Of a stretch of 64,000 bases of DNA, positions 53,244 to 62,201 are shown one piece after another. The translations under genes and the position numbers were made by a program. The DNA is from Chitinophaga lutea (GTDB lineage: Bacteria > Bacteroidota > Bacteroidia > Chitinophagales > Chitinophagaceae): contig NZ_RPDH01000001.1 in NCBI RefSeq assembly GCF_003813775.1, forward strand, positions 372,001 to 436,000. The letters run 5' to 3'. The notes below the pieces were generated by a model, which had not been told where the DNA came from, ran no database searches, and worked only from the letters and a program-made list of their open reading frames with translations. Within the stretch, counting starts at the first letter, position 1. Every line of letters starts with the position of its first letter.

Positions 53244-53576
53244 CCGCGAAAAATAGAAAAGAAAAAACAATGATTCATTTCAAATTACGGTTAACATGGG
53301 GGATGGAAACTCGCGACCATGCCCTTAGGCTCCGGGACGCCGGGATTTTTCTGCTCATGGAAACCGATTCAGGGACGTAGCATTTACCTCGCAAACCTTT
53401 CCCATAGTAACAGGTTCTTTTTTTCCTGTCTTTGAAGCTGCAAACCGCTATGCAGGTTAACAACAGGCGCGAACCTTAACCCGATTTCTTAACGGGATGT
53501 AAACCTGTTTCAGGGCGATACAAGACCGGGTACAGACCTAATTAAAACGACACCCCAATAAACATGTTTGAGTTTT

Positions 53577-53722
53577 CCGCGCCATCCTGCTGTCATCCTT
53601 GTGTGATCCTATAGCCATTCTCCTGTGATCCTATGCCGATTCTCCTGCCGTGTCCACGACCCTGGCGGATTTGACGGTGTTTGACCGAAGGATCACACAA
53701 GGATGACAGCAGGATGGCGCGG
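53577..53722. repeat. 34-bp perfect inverted repeat around six 11-bp units
   Basis: The arms 53577-53610 and 53689-53722 are perfect 34-bp inverted copies enclosing 78 bp. Starting at 53584 the left arm and loop contain six 11-bp units, each beginning ATCCT or ATTCT (53584, 53595, 53606, 53617, 53628, 53639). The inverted arm therefore repeats the first two and a half units. About 50-80 bp earlier lies GTAAACCTGTTTCAGG, almost matched before the element at 6949. No coding frame is supported between 53244 and 53910. Confidence 0.85.
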
Positions 53723-53910
53723 TTTCAGCCACATCCATGAAAGCATCCATTTGGCTATCAATTACTTATAACCAGCCTTTTTCAAAAACTCCCCTGCCAG
53801 GGGCTCAAAGGGGCTAAATTTGAGGTATTCCACCGGCAGCCCTGACGCTATTACAGCCCATGACCATCCTCAACCGGCGTTATAAGCCCTGACTCAAAGA
53901 AGTTTAAATA

Positions 53911-53943
53911 AAAAAGAGAGCCGCTCCCTTCCGGAACGGCTCT
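53911..53943 (-). terminator. lipA terminator
   Basis: A 7-bp stem (AGAGCCG / CGGCTCT) with extra pairing in the CTCCC/GGAA loop, followed on the minus strand by TCTTTTTTATTT. It lies about 15 bp after the lipA stop. Confidence 0.82.
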
Positions 53944-53958
53944 GCATAGGCTGAATGA

Positions 53959-54852
53959 CTATTTTCTGCCGCTGAATATGTGTTTTTCAGCGTGGTAGGA
54001 AGAGCGGACCAGGGGACCGGCTTCCACGTAATCCAGGCCCATAGCGTAACCGATTTCGCGCAGTTCGGCGAACTCGTCCGGGTGTACGAAGCGTACCACG
54101 GGCAGGTGTTTGGGAGTGGGTTGGAGGTACTGGCCGAGGGTCACCACGTCGCAACCGTTATCGTAAAGGTCCTGCATGGCCTGCACTACTTCTTCCTTGG
54201 TTTCGCCGAGACCCAGCATGATACCGCTTTTGGTGCGCATACCGCCCTGTTTGAGGCGGCGTATCACTTCGAGGCTGCGGTGGTATTTGGCCTGGATGCG
54301 CACCTGTTTGGTCATGCGCTCCACGGTTTCGAGGTTGTGGGATACCACTTCGGGGGCGGCTTCAATGACCCTTTCCAGGTTTTCCCAGATGCCCCTGAAG
54401 TCGGGGATGAGGGTTTCCATGGTGGTATCGGGATTGAGGGCGCGAACCGCCTTGATGGTATTGGCCCAGATGATGGAACCGCCGTCTTTCAGTTCGTCTC
54501 GGTCTACCGAGGTGATCACCGCGTGTTTCACCTTCATGAGGTAAATCGCCTCCGCCACGCGTTGCGGCTCGTCCCAGTCTACCGCCTCGGGCCGGCCGGT
54601 AGCCACGGCGCAGAAGCCGCAGCTGCGGGTGCAGATGTTGCCCAGGATCATGAAGGTGGCCGTTCCGGCTCCCCAGCATTCTCCCATATTGGGGCAATTG
54701 CCGCTTTCGCAGATGGTATGTAATTTATGGGTATCTACCAGGTTGCGTACCTGTCTGTAGTTTTCTCCGATTGGCAGTTTCACGCGCAGCCAGTCAGGCT
54801 TCTTCACTCTTGGCGCAGCCGTTTCAGCTGCTATTACGGGTAATTCTTGCAT
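53959..54852 (-). CDS. lipA: Lipoyl synthase
   Basis: A 297-residue radical SAM enzyme that inserts two sulfurs into protein-bound octanoate. Both clusters are visible: the auxiliary cluster C-x4-C-x5-C in [12 protein letters not shown], and the radical [13 protein letters not shown] (C-x3-C-x2-C). Further marks are [11 protein letters not shown], the [10 protein letters not shown] block, [10 protein letters not shown] and the RSSYHAE end, in which the Ser coordinates the auxiliary cluster. The length is normal. It lies 36 bp from a putative outer-membrane protein gene on the same strand. Confidence 0.96.
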   Translation of the reverse strand: MQELPVIAAETAAPRVKKPDWLRVKLPIGENYRQVRNLVDTHKLHTICESGNCPNMGECWGAGTATFMILGNICTRSCGFCAVATGRPEAVDWDEPQRVAEAIYLMKVKHAVITSVDRDELKDGGSIIWANTIKAVRALNPDTTMETLIPDFRGIWENLERVIEAAPEVVSHNLETVERMTKQVRIQAKYHRSLEVIRRLKQGGMRTKSGIMLGLGETKEEVVQAMQDLYDNGCDVVTLGQYLQPTPKHLPVVRFVHPDEFAELREIGYAMGLDYVEAGPLVRSSYHAEKHIFSGRK

Positions 54853-54888
54853 CGCTGATCCTTTCTTCTGATTAAATAATGTGCAAAG

Positions 54889-55719
54889 TTACTTATTCCA
54901 GCGTTTACCCAATTGCAAACCTACATAAGCATTGAAAAAGAATGACTTAGGGTCTCTTTCCACCATTATTTGCACCTTTTTGGTGTAATATTCGGCGTTG
55001 ATGCCCACTTCCAGCGCGGAGATCACGTCGTTAAAACGCGCCCAGTCGAACCGGAAGCCTACTTTGGCATGCAGGCCGGGATTGATCTTCACTTCGTTCC
55101 AGCCTTTGGTAAAGCCGCCGGCGCCGTAGATCAGGTCATGATTCAGGAAATCGTCGTGGATGGCTTCGGAATATTTCACGACGCGGCGCTGGTTGGGGTC
55201 GCCGGAGTCGTTCATCAGGTCGAGGTAATAAGGTTTCACCAGCCCGAACGATACACCACCGTAGTAGATACCATTGACCTCCACGCCGTTTTTATTGCCC
55301 TTGCCGCCGATGAGCCGTTTCTGGCCCACGCCCAGTTTGGCCTGGTAGAAATTGTTCATTTTACCGTACACAAAAGGGGTGCTGCTGATGCCGAACCCGC
55401 CGCCCACCGGAATGATGCGGGAAGAACGGTCCTGCTTCGGGTCTCTTTTCTCGGAAAATTCAAACTGGAAATAGTTGATGATGGTGGCGTTTTTACGGTA
55501 CCCCAGTTCCAGGAAACCTGTCCAGCCGTCGGTATTCAGCCTGGCGCCGCCGGAGAACTCCCGGTTAAAAAGGTTGTCCCCTTCTTCGATTTCACGGAAA
55601 AGGGAAATCTTGCGCAGCCTTTTTTGTTCCCGTTCCTCCTTTTTGGACGGCTTGCTGGTTTGGGCATAGAGAGACGAAGCGGCCATCAGGAGCAGTAAGA
55701 GTACATATATTTTTTTCAC
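54889..55719 (-). CDS. Putative outer-membrane beta-barrel protein
   Basis: A 276-residue protein with a signal peptide (IYVLLLLLMAASSLYAQ), a short Lys/Glu linker and alternating aromatic-small residues in the rest (GWTGFLELGYRKNATIINYFQFEF, FFFNAYVGLQLGKRWNK), typical of beta barrels. No domain name can be given. It starts with GTG at 55719. The neighbouring lipA gene follows after 36 bp, so they may share a transcript; the proteins have no obvious functional link. Confidence 0.72.
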   Translation of the reverse strand: MKKIYVLLLLLMAASSLYAQTSKPSKKEEREQKRLRKISLFREIEEGDNLFNREFSGGARLNTDGWTGFLELGYRKNATIINYFQFEFSEKRDPKQDRSSRIIPVGGGFGISSTPFVYGKMNNFYQAKLGVGQKRLIGGKGNKNGVEVNGIYYGGVSFGLVKPYYLDLMNDSGDPNQRRVVKYSEAIHDDFLNHDLIYGAGGFTKGWNEVKINPGLHAKVGFRFDWARFNDVISALEVGINAEYYTKKVQIMVERDPKSFFFNAYVGLQLGKRWNK

Positions 55720-55826
55720 CGTACGCGATTATTTTAAATTAAACGCCTGATTACGTTTTATGTTTTATTCCTATACAAACATACACTAAAAATAGACTTA
55801 ATTTACATCCAAAATGACACATTACC

Positions 55827-56234
55827 ATGCAAACAGCAGCGATACTCTACAAAGGCGAACTGAGAACCACGGCTACCCATCTCCGCTCCGGAACGGAGAT
55901 AGATACGGACGCGCCGGTAGACAATAACGGCAAGGGGCAGCGCTTCTCTCCCACAGACCTGGTGGCCACCGCCCTCGGCTCGTGCATGCTCACCATCATG
56001 GGCATCAAGGCGCGCGACAAAGGCTGGAACATCGACGGCACCCAGGTGAGCGTTGAAAAGATCATGGGCACGGAGCCCCGCCGCATCACGGGCGTGAACG
56101 TCGTGTTCGATTTCCCGGCAGGCCATGGCCTGGAGGAAAAAGACCGGAAAATACTGGAGAACGCGGCGTATACCTGTCCCGTTGCGGAAAGTATCCACCC
56201 GGACATTCACCAGAACGTTACATTCAACTGGTAA
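55827..56234 (+). CDS. OsmC family protein
   Basis: A 135-residue OsmC/Ohr-like protein, a family of thiol-dependent hydroperoxide reductases. The two redox cysteines are in ALGSCMLTIMG and TCPVAESIHPD. The RFSPTDLVATALGSC block and DKGWNIDGTQVSVEK place it in the general OsmC group (YhfA-like) rather than Ohr. It stands alone between two minus-strand genes. Confidence 0.9.
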   Translation: MQTAAILYKGELRTTATHLRSGTEIDTDAPVDNNGKGQRFSPTDLVATALGSCMLTIMGIKARDKGWNIDGTQVSVEKIMGTEPRRITGVNVVFDFPAGHGLEEKDRKILENAAYTCPVAESIHPDIHQNVTFNW

Positions 56235-56256
56235 GATACCGGAGTGGGTGTGCCCG

Positions 56257-57576
56257 TCACATCCACTCTTCCTCCTCTCCTTCCCGGCAGGCCCACACTT
56301 CTTCCCCTCTCAGCAAACGCTGGCCTACCGCACAATCCAGGCATCTTTTCCGGTCGCAGTACTCCTGTTTGAGCTGCAGCAGCGCCTGGGAGTCGCCCGC
56401 GCTGGCCGACGGCACATTTTCTTCCGCCCAACCCCGCAGGATGCGGTTATTTTCCGCCGGCAGTTCGCGCAAAAAGCGCAGGGCCCGCTGTTTATACTGC
56501 GGGAGGCCCATATATTCCCCATATAGATGCAATAGCGGGGCCACCGCGTTGATGAACAGGTGGTGCACCGTGCCTTTGCCGATGCCCGCGGTGCGTACGG
56601 CGGGGATGTCGAACCGGTAATGGTTTCGCCAGTACGCAGACGGCTCTACGAAAAAGAGGCGTTCCGCGTCCGGCAGGGCGTCCGTTTCGAGGAGGCGTGA
56701 AAACAGGTGCGGGCTGTTGTGCAGGAGCGCCGCAAAGCAGGCGATGCGCATGGTGGGGAAAGCCGAAGGGCGCATCCGCAGCCATTGCCACTGGTGGCCC
56801 GGCATGGGCTCGAGCCGGTATTTGTGTTGCAGGAAAAGGTACTCCCGTTGCAGTTCCTGCGGGTAGGCGTCGGCGAAGTGGCCGGTCAGCATGCCCGACT
56901 GGCCGAAGAGCAGGGCTTCGAGGCGGTGGGGGTGCTGGCGGTGGCGGGCCAGCAGCATGAAAGGCATGGAAAAGGACAGCTGCAGGAAGGCGGCGGTATT
57001 GACCGGCATGCCAAAGCCCTGGGCGATAGCGCGGAAACAGACTTCTTCCCAGTTGAAGCGGCTTTGTTCCAGCCAGCGCATCAGCACGGCCGCTTTCCGT
57101 TGCAGGCGTGCAAAAAGCAGCGCGGGTTTCCAGGCCTCCCAGGTGTCTTCTTCCACCCGGTGCAGCAGGGGGGCGCAGGGCACAAAGGCCGCGGCCGTTT
57201 TCAGGGCCTGGTAACGTTTCAGGAGCAGCTTGGGGATGCGGTGCTGTAGCTCCAGGCAGGGCGCGGCAGGAAAAGGCGCATCGTGCTCGAACACCACGTG
57301 CAGCACCACGTTATCGTAACGCGGGTTGCGCTGGTGGCCGTGCCGCCGCCAGTCGGACGTGCGGTAGTGCAGCTCCACGTTGCCGGCCCATTCCATGCCG
57401 CCGATGCGCACGCGGGCGCCCGTAAAATCCGGTCCCGCATTGCGGTTCAGCTCGCCGGGGTGCAATACCGCCACGGGCTCGCCCGAAACAGTGGTCAGAT
57501 GATGCTGGTTGTACAGTCCGAATTGCCAGATATGCTGCAGCAATTCCTCGGAGAAGAGCGGGTTAACAATCGTCAT
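56257..57576 (-). CDS. DUF2851 family protein
   Basis: A 439-residue cytoplasmic protein of DUF2851, a family almost restricted to Bacteroidota. The opening FSEELLQHIWQFGLYN, then LHPGELNRNAGPDFTGARVRI and WAGNVELHYRTSDWRRHGH with NVVLHVVFEHD, are the family core. The C-terminal end has a C-x6-C-x2-C pattern (YCDRKRCLDC) that could bind metal. The N-terminal half has a PD-(D/E)XK-like look (GPDF...VELHYRTSDW), suggesting a nuclease fold, but no activity is established. GC content is high. Confidence 0.87.
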   Translation of the reverse strand: MTIVNPLFSEELLQHIWQFGLYNQHHLTTVSGEPVAVLHPGELNRNAGPDFTGARVRIGGMEWAGNVELHYRTSDWRRHGHQRNPRYDNVVLHVVFEHDAPFPAAPCLELQHRIPKLLLKRYQALKTAAAFVPCAPLLHRVEEDTWEAWKPALLFARLQRKAAVLMRWLEQSRFNWEEVCFRAIAQGFGMPVNTAAFLQLSFSMPFMLLARHRQHPHRLEALLFGQSGMLTGHFADAYPQELQREYLFLQHKYRLEPMPGHQWQWLRMRPSAFPTMRIACFAALLHNSPHLFSRLLETDALPDAERLFFVEPSAYWRNHYRFDIPAVRTAGIGKGTVHHLFINAVAPLLHLYGEYMGLPQYKQRALRFLRELPAENNRILRGWAEENVPSASAGDSQALLQLKQEYCDRKRCLDCAVGQRLLRGEEVWACREGEEEEWM

Positions 57577-57644
57577 AAAATAGTATTACAAACTGTTAAT
57601 AAATTAAAGCTTTTTTTCAAAAAAATCGAAAATCATCCACGGTA

Positions 57645-57677
57645 TTTGGAAATCTGACCTTTCTACCATTACCTTTG
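57645..57677 (+). promoter_or_regulatory. Bacteroidota-type promoter of the metB operon
   Basis: A TTTG box at 57645-57648 and TACCTTTG at 57670-57677 with 21 bp between them match the TTTG-N19/21-TAnnTTTG consensus. The SAM riboswitch begins 20 bp downstream. Confidence 0.75.
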
Positions 57678-57696
57678 CACCCAGTTCTTAAACATC

Positions 57697-57809
57697 ACTT
57701 ATCCAGAAAGGCAGAGGGTACTGGCCCTGCGAAGCCTTAGCAACCAATTCCGCCGGCAGGCGGGAAAAAGGTGCTAATTCCGGCCCTGTTCAAACGGGGA
57801 AAGATAAGT
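57697..57809 (+). ncRNA. SAM-I riboswitch
   Basis: The S-box pattern is complete: P1 ACTTATC/GATAAGT, the CAGAAAGGCAGAGGG arm, GAAGCCTTAGCAACC and AAGGTGCTAATTCC. It precedes metB and should turn the operon off when S-adenosylmethionine is plentiful. Confidence 0.95.
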
Positions 57810-57845
57810 TGGCAGAGATATTCCATAGCATCACCATATTGCGAA

Positions 57846-57876
57846 AGGCTCTTCCAACTCCGGAAGGGCTTTTTTT
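57846..57876 (+). terminator. Riboswitch-controlled terminator
   Basis: A 10-bp stem with two G-U pairs (AGGCTCTTCC / GGAAGGGCTT) and a run of seven T, 37 nt after the aptamer. It is the likely expression platform. Confidence 0.85.
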
Positions 57877-57905
57877 ATTTCCTTCCCTGACATAAGCTGA
57901 CATTT

Positions 57906-57986
57906 ATGAATCGTTTGTTTACAGCGACCGCCGTGCGGCCCGCTCGTTTCGTAAAAACACTGATCAACCATCAAGCCGGGCAATAG
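57906..57986 (+). CDS. Possible 26-residue leader peptide ORF
   Basis: An ATG-TAG frame between the riboswitch terminator and metB encodes a short basic peptide (MNRLFTATAVRPARF and on to HQAGQ). One base after its stop another ATG frame (57988-58062, 24 codons) overlaps the metB start in a different frame. Either could tune metB translation. No motif proves it is translated. Confidence 0.3.
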   Translation: MNRLFTATAVRPARFVKTLINHQAGQ

Positions 57987-58018
57987 CATGGCTACCCTTG
58001 ACAAGAAAATATTAAAAG

Positions 58019-59197
58019 ATGAAACCGTCTACACAACTGATCCACAGCATTCCGGTAGATGAGCTGACCGGGGCGATTTCGGTGCCGATCTACCAAACGT
58101 CAACGTTTGTGCAGGAAAGCCCGGGGATCAACAAGGGCTTTGAATTTTCGCGGGCGAACAATCCCACGCGGAAAGTGCTGGAAGACCTGATCTGCAGCCT
58201 TGAAGAAGGTTACGCGGGTTTCGCCTTCGCCAGCGGTATGGCGGCCATCGACGCCGTGCTGAAACTGCTTAAGACCGGCGATGAGATCATGGCGGTGGAA
58301 GATACCTACGGCGGCATCTTCCAGATCTTTAACCACATGTTCGAGCGATTCGGCGTGAAAGTGAATTTCGTGGACACGAGCGACATCGACAAGGTGCTGG
58401 AAAAGATCACCGACAAAACGCGCATCATCTGGCTGGAATCGCCCACCAACCCGATGCTGAAAATTTCCGACATCAAATCCGTGAGCAAGATCGCCCGGCA
58501 GCATAACATCCTGCTGGTGGTAGACAATACCTTCTGCTCTCCCCTGCTGCAGAAACCCATTCCGCTGGGGGCCGACATCGTGATCGAAAGCGCCTCCAAA
58601 TACCTGGCCGGCCATACCGACGTGATCGCCGGGCTGGTGGTGGTGAACTCAAAAACGCTGGCCGACCAGATGCGGTTCAACCAGAACGTGTCCGGCAGCA
58701 TCCTCAGCCCCTTCGAAGCCTGGCTGACGATCCGCGGCATTGAAACGCTCAGCCTGCGACTCGAAAAACATTGCGCCAATGCCATGGCCGTGGCCACCTG
58801 GCTGGCGGAACATCCGGCGGTGGATAAAGTGTTCTATCCCGGCCTGCCCACGCACAAAAACCATCACATCGCGCGCAAGCAGCAAAAGGCATACGGCGGA
58901 ATGGTGAGTTTTTCGCTGAAGGAAGACCAGATCAAAAACGCCATCCGCATCGTCAATTCCACCAAGCTGTTCAAGCTGGCGGAAAGTTTCGGCGGCGTAA
59001 AAAGTATGCTCAACCACCCCTTCACCATGACCCACCGCAACATCCCGGAAGAATTCCGGCGCAAGGCGGGGCTGCAGGAATCCTGCATCCGCCTGTCTGT
59101 GGGCATCGAAGATGCGGAAGACCTGATCAACGACCTGAAACAAGCTTTGGATAAATTAAACCAGCCGCTCGGCAAACAAATTACCGTACTGCAATAA
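58019..59197 (+). CDS. metB: Cystathionine gamma-synthase / O-acyl-homoserine sulfhydrylase-type PLP enzyme
   Basis: A 392-residue Cys/Met-metabolism PLP enzyme. The PLP lysine is in ESASKYLAGHTDVIAG, with the Tyr/Arg pair in YQTSTF and FEFSRANNPTRKVLEDL. FASGMAAIDAVL and LVVDNTFCSPLLQKP are also family blocks. The SAM riboswitch and the following homoserine dehydrogenase place it in methionine synthesis from activated homoserine. MetB is the best name, but MetZ-like sulfhydrylase or lyase (MetC) activity cannot be excluded from sequence alone. It ends 2 bp before hom. Confidence 0.87.
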   Translation: MKPSTQLIHSIPVDELTGAISVPIYQTSTFVQESPGINKGFEFSRANNPTRKVLEDLICSLEEGYAGFAFASGMAAIDAVLKLLKTGDEIMAVEDTYGGIFQIFNHMFERFGVKVNFVDTSDIDKVLEKITDKTRIIWLESPTNPMLKISDIKSVSKIARQHNILLVVDNTFCSPLLQKPIPLGADIVIESASKYLAGHTDVIAGLVVVNSKTLADQMRFNQNVSGSILSPFEAWLTIRGIETLSLRLEKHCANAMAVATWLAEHPAVDKVFYPGLPTHKNHHIARKQQKAYGGMVSFSLKEDQIKNAIRIVNSTKLFKLAESFGGVKSMLNHPFTMTHRNIPEEFRRKAGLQESCIRLSVGIEDAEDLINDLKQALDKLNQPLGKQITVLQ

Positions 59198-59199
59198 CT

Positions 59200-60381
59200 A
59201 TGGAAAAGAACATCAACTTGGGTATTTTCGGCTTTGGCTGCGTTGGCCAGGGCCTGTATGAAGTACTGAACCGCACCAAGGGAATCAATGCCCGTATCAA
59301 GAAAATCTGTATCAAAGACCCGAACAAGAGCCGTCCGATCGACATGAGCTATTTCACGACGGACCCGAACGATATCCTCAACGACCCTACCATCGACGTG
59401 GTGGTGGAACTGATCAACGACACGGAAGCCGCTTACAACATCGTGAGCACCGCGCTCCGCAACGGCAAGGCCGTGGTGAGCGCCAGCAAAAGGATGATCG
59501 CCGAAAACCTGCCTGCGCTGTACCAGCTGCAGGTAGACAATAAAGTGCCCTTCCTGTACGAGGCATCCAGCTGCGCCAGCATTCCCATCATCCGTAACCT
59601 GGAGGAGTATTACGATAACGACCTGCTCAATGCCGTGGAAGGCATCTGCAACGGCTCCACCAACTACATCCTCACCAAGATATTCGAAGAGAACCTGAGC
59701 TTTGAAACTGCCCTGAAACAGGCGCAGGAACTGGGCTTCGCGGAAACCGACCCCACCCTCGACGTGGAAGGCTACGATCCCAAGTTCAAAATCGTCATCC
59801 TGCTGCTGCATGCTTTCGGCACTTTCGTGAAACCGGAAGAAGTGTTCAACTTCGGCATCAACCACCTCAACGATTTCGATATCCAGTTTGCACGCCAGCG
59901 TAACTGCACCATCAAACTCATCGGCAATTGCCGCCGGCAGAACGGCAGCGTAAACGCTTACGTACTGCCCCACCTCATCCGCGAGCACAACCTGCTCTAT
60001 GATGTGTATAACGAATACAACGGCATCCTGCTCGAAAGCGCGTTTACCGACAAACAGTTCTTCGTGGGCAAAGGCGCAGGCGGCACCGCCACCGGCAGCG
60101 CCGTACTGAGCGACATTTCCGCGCTCCTGTACAACTACCGCTACGAGTATAAAAAAATCAAACAGTCGAACCAGCCGATGTTCACCAACGACGTGCAGCT
60201 GAAAGTGTACGTGCGTTACCGCACGCCCGACCAGGTAGACCTCGCGGAGTTCTACAACATCGTGGAAAAATACGAATCTCCTGAGTTCAGGTACGTGGTA
60301 GGCACCATCAACCTGCAAAAACTGAAAGAAGCCAACTGGCTCAAAAACAAAGACGTGAACCTGCTCGTACTCGAGCACTAA
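59200..60381 (+). CDS. hom: Homoserine dehydrogenase
   Basis: A 393-residue NAD(P)-dependent enzyme that reduces aspartate semialdehyde to homoserine, the branch to methionine and threonine. The nucleotide motif is GIFGFGCVGQGLYE. Catalytic blocks are YEASSCASIPIIRNL, the GICNGSTNYIL segment and FAETDPTLDVEGYDPKFK, which holds the catalytic Lys and Asp region. It is shorter than the 430-residue forms and has no obvious C-terminal ACT domain, so threonine feedback may be absent. Being behind the SAM riboswitch, it is dedicated to methionine. Confidence 0.92.
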   Translation: MEKNINLGIFGFGCVGQGLYEVLNRTKGINARIKKICIKDPNKSRPIDMSYFTTDPNDILNDPTIDVVVELINDTEAAYNIVSTALRNGKAVVSASKRMIAENLPALYQLQVDNKVPFLYEASSCASIPIIRNLEEYYDNDLLNAVEGICNGSTNYILTKIFEENLSFETALKQAQELGFAETDPTLDVEGYDPKFKIVILLLHAFGTFVKPEEVFNFGINHLNDFDIQFARQRNCTIKLIGNCRRQNGSVNAYVLPHLIREHNLLYDVYNEYNGILLESAFTDKQFFVGKGAGGTATGSAVLSDISALLYNYRYEYKKIKQSNQPMFTNDVQLKVYVRYRTPDQVDLAEFYNIVEKYESPEFRYVVGTINLQKLKEANWLKNKDVNLLVLEH

Positions 60382-60387
60382 GGATAA

Positions 60388-60423
60388 AGAGAAAGGGCTG
60401 CAAGATTTTGCAGCCCTTTCTCT
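60388..60423. terminator. Bidirectional terminator between hom and a lipoprotein gene
   Basis: A long perfect stem (AGAGAAAGGGCTGCAA / TTGCAGCCCTTTCTCT) with a 4-nt loop and a following T run, between two convergent genes. Confidence 0.9.
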
Positions 60424-60441
60424 TTTTGCTTCAATCGTTCG

Positions 60442-61236
60442 CTATTGTTTGGTATACACGAGTTTGATGATTCGTTTCCCTGCGTCATAGCCGCCCGCCT
60501 GGCTGATTTTTATTTCCGCCAGCAGGTTGTCTCCATTGTAAACGTATTCATAAGTGGTGACCTCCTGTTCGGTGGAGCCGACATAGGTATACGTTTCCTT
60601 TGTAACGTTGTTCGCGCTGATGAACTCGAGGTTGGAGGGATCCATTTTCCAGAAACAGTTATCGGTAAACAGCGCGGGATAATAGTTGGATTTGGAGTCG
60701 TACTCGAAAGTTTTGGTGGCGGCCTCGGTTGCCACGCCATCGAACACGCTGTAGCGTTTATAGCTTTTTACGTTATTGCCCTCCCAGGTTACTTTGTACA
60801 TTTCGTTGGCGCCGCTGTACACTTCTTTTACTTTCCCCTGTTCGTTGTAAGCCACAGAATCGAAGCGGAGGTTGGTCTCCGAAAATTCCTTCACCAGGGA
60901 CAGGCGGTTTTCCTTGTACACCATTTCCAGCAGGTAATCGGCATCGTCCGCATACGTCAGTTTCGCCAGCCTGCCATCGGTGAAAGTGAGCCGGGCGGTG
61001 GAAGTATCGCTGTTGTCAGGCCGTTCGATGTCCCAGAATATCTCGGTTATTTCGGAGAGTTTGCCGTCGTGCCATTTAAAGAGATTGATCGCGGTATCGC
61101 TCACGGAGCCGCCGGTTTCCAGATCATAGGAAACGGATTTGGTGAGGTACCATTTTCCCGGTGTTGCGTCGTCTTTGGAACTGCATGCAGACAGCAGCAT
61201 GGCGGCAGCTGCCAGCCCTGGAAGTAGTTTTTTCAT
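60442..61236 (-). CDS. Lipoprotein, paralogue of the next one upstream
   Basis: A 264-residue lipoprotein: LLPGLAAAAMLLSAC ends in the lipobox. The mature protein has a repeated strand pattern of short beta hairpins (LFKWHDGKLSEI, LTFTDGRLAKLTY, VYNGDNLLAEIKI), similar to the DUF4595/RHS-like type of Bacteroidota surface lipoproteins. The second copy (61303-62118) shares the C-terminal VTTYEYVYNGD block. Function unknown. The two are in tandem, about 66 bp apart. Confidence 0.75.
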   Translation of the reverse strand: MKKLLPGLAAAAMLLSACSSKDDATPGKWYLTKSVSYDLETGGSVSDTAINLFKWHDGKLSEITEIFWDIERPDNSDTSTARLTFTDGRLAKLTYADDADYLLEMVYKENRLSLVKEFSETNLRFDSVAYNEQGKVKEVYSGANEMYKVTWEGNNVKSYKRYSVFDGVATEAATKTFEYDSKSNYYPALFTDNCFWKMDPSNLEFISANNVTKETYTYVGSTEQEVTTYEYVYNGDNLLAEIKISQAGGYDAGKRIIKLVYTKQ

Positions 61237-61302
61237 AGGTCGAGTGTGTATTGGGTTTTTAGAGATTTCCGTTTTTATCTGTGAATGATGTGCAGGGTTT
61301 TG

Positions 61303-62118
61303 CTATTGCACAGGGATATAGGCGATGCCCGTATTGACGATATCGGTTTGTCCGCCGGGCAATGTTTCCGTTTTAGTTTTTATTTTTTCCAGTTCTCCTT
61401 TATCGTTGTAGACATATTCATAGGTCACCTGCTCCACGGGCGTGGGGCCGGGGTGTTCGGATGTTTCCTCCTTCAGCGGCGTGTTCGCGCTCAGGGCCGT
61501 AAAATCCCGGCTGGTGTTGGAAAGCAGGAACAGCAGGTAGGTGGGGAAACTGCGGTGAAGGGCGGCTTTGTCGTTGTACGTCAACTTCGTGCTCCGGTAC
61601 AGTACTTCCTCCCCGCCGATGACCAGGAAATGGCCCACCTCGCTCACGTTGTCTTTCTCCCAGGCGAGCTTGTACACCTCGTTGCGGATCGTACCGTTGA
61701 TCACGTGCAGCTCGGCAGCTTTACCCTGTTTGTACACGATGGAATCCTTATCGGTCACCGCCAGTTCCGTGGGGCTTACCATGTTGTAATAATTGATTTT
61801 TACCAGCTGGCGCTCGCCGTTGTACTGAAAACTCCGGTCGTCGCGCAACTCTCCCATGGCCCAGATCCTGAAGCGGGCGATGTTGCCGTTTTCGTACAAT
61901 ACCTGCGTGGAGTCGGGGGTGAATCCCTGGTTCTGGCCATATTGTTTGAATTGTTTGACGGAACCGTCCGCATGATAGATCACCTGGAGCGTGTCTGCGT
62001 CATACATCAGGCGCGACACCATTTTTTCGTCCGGAGCATTGTCCGGCCCGGCATCCTTTTTCTTGGAACAGGCTGATAAGAGGCCCGCAATGAGCAGGCA
62101 GGGGATAATGTTTTTCAT
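61303..62118 (-). CDS. Lipoprotein, paralogue of the preceding one
   Basis: A 271-residue lipoprotein (IIPCLLIAGLLSAC then a KKKDAG linker). It resembles the 60442-61236 protein in length, in the hairpin-type strand pattern (VIYHADGSVKQFKQYG, VLYENGNIARF) and in the C-terminal VTYEYVYNDKGELEKI block, so the pair arose by duplication. An ATG two codons upstream is also possible. No function is recognisable. Confidence 0.75.
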   Translation of the reverse strand: MKNIIPCLLIAGLLSACSKKKDAGPDNAPDEKMVSRLMYDADTLQVIYHADGSVKQFKQYGQNQGFTPDSTQVLYENGNIARFRIWAMGELRDDRSFQYNGERQLVKINYYNMVSPTELAVTDKDSIVYKQGKAAELHVINGTIRNEVYKLAWEKDNVSEVGHFLVIGGEEVLYRSTKLTYNDKAALHRSFPTYLLFLLSNTSRDFTALSANTPLKEETSEHPGPTPVEQVTYEYVYNDKGELEKIKTKTETLPGGQTDIVNTGIAYIPVQ

Positions 62119-62201
62119 AGTCATAGGGTATCAGGCGTTGCAGCCAACAAGTTGCATTACGGGAACAAATATAACAATATATTTCTTAATGTATAGATAT
62201 T

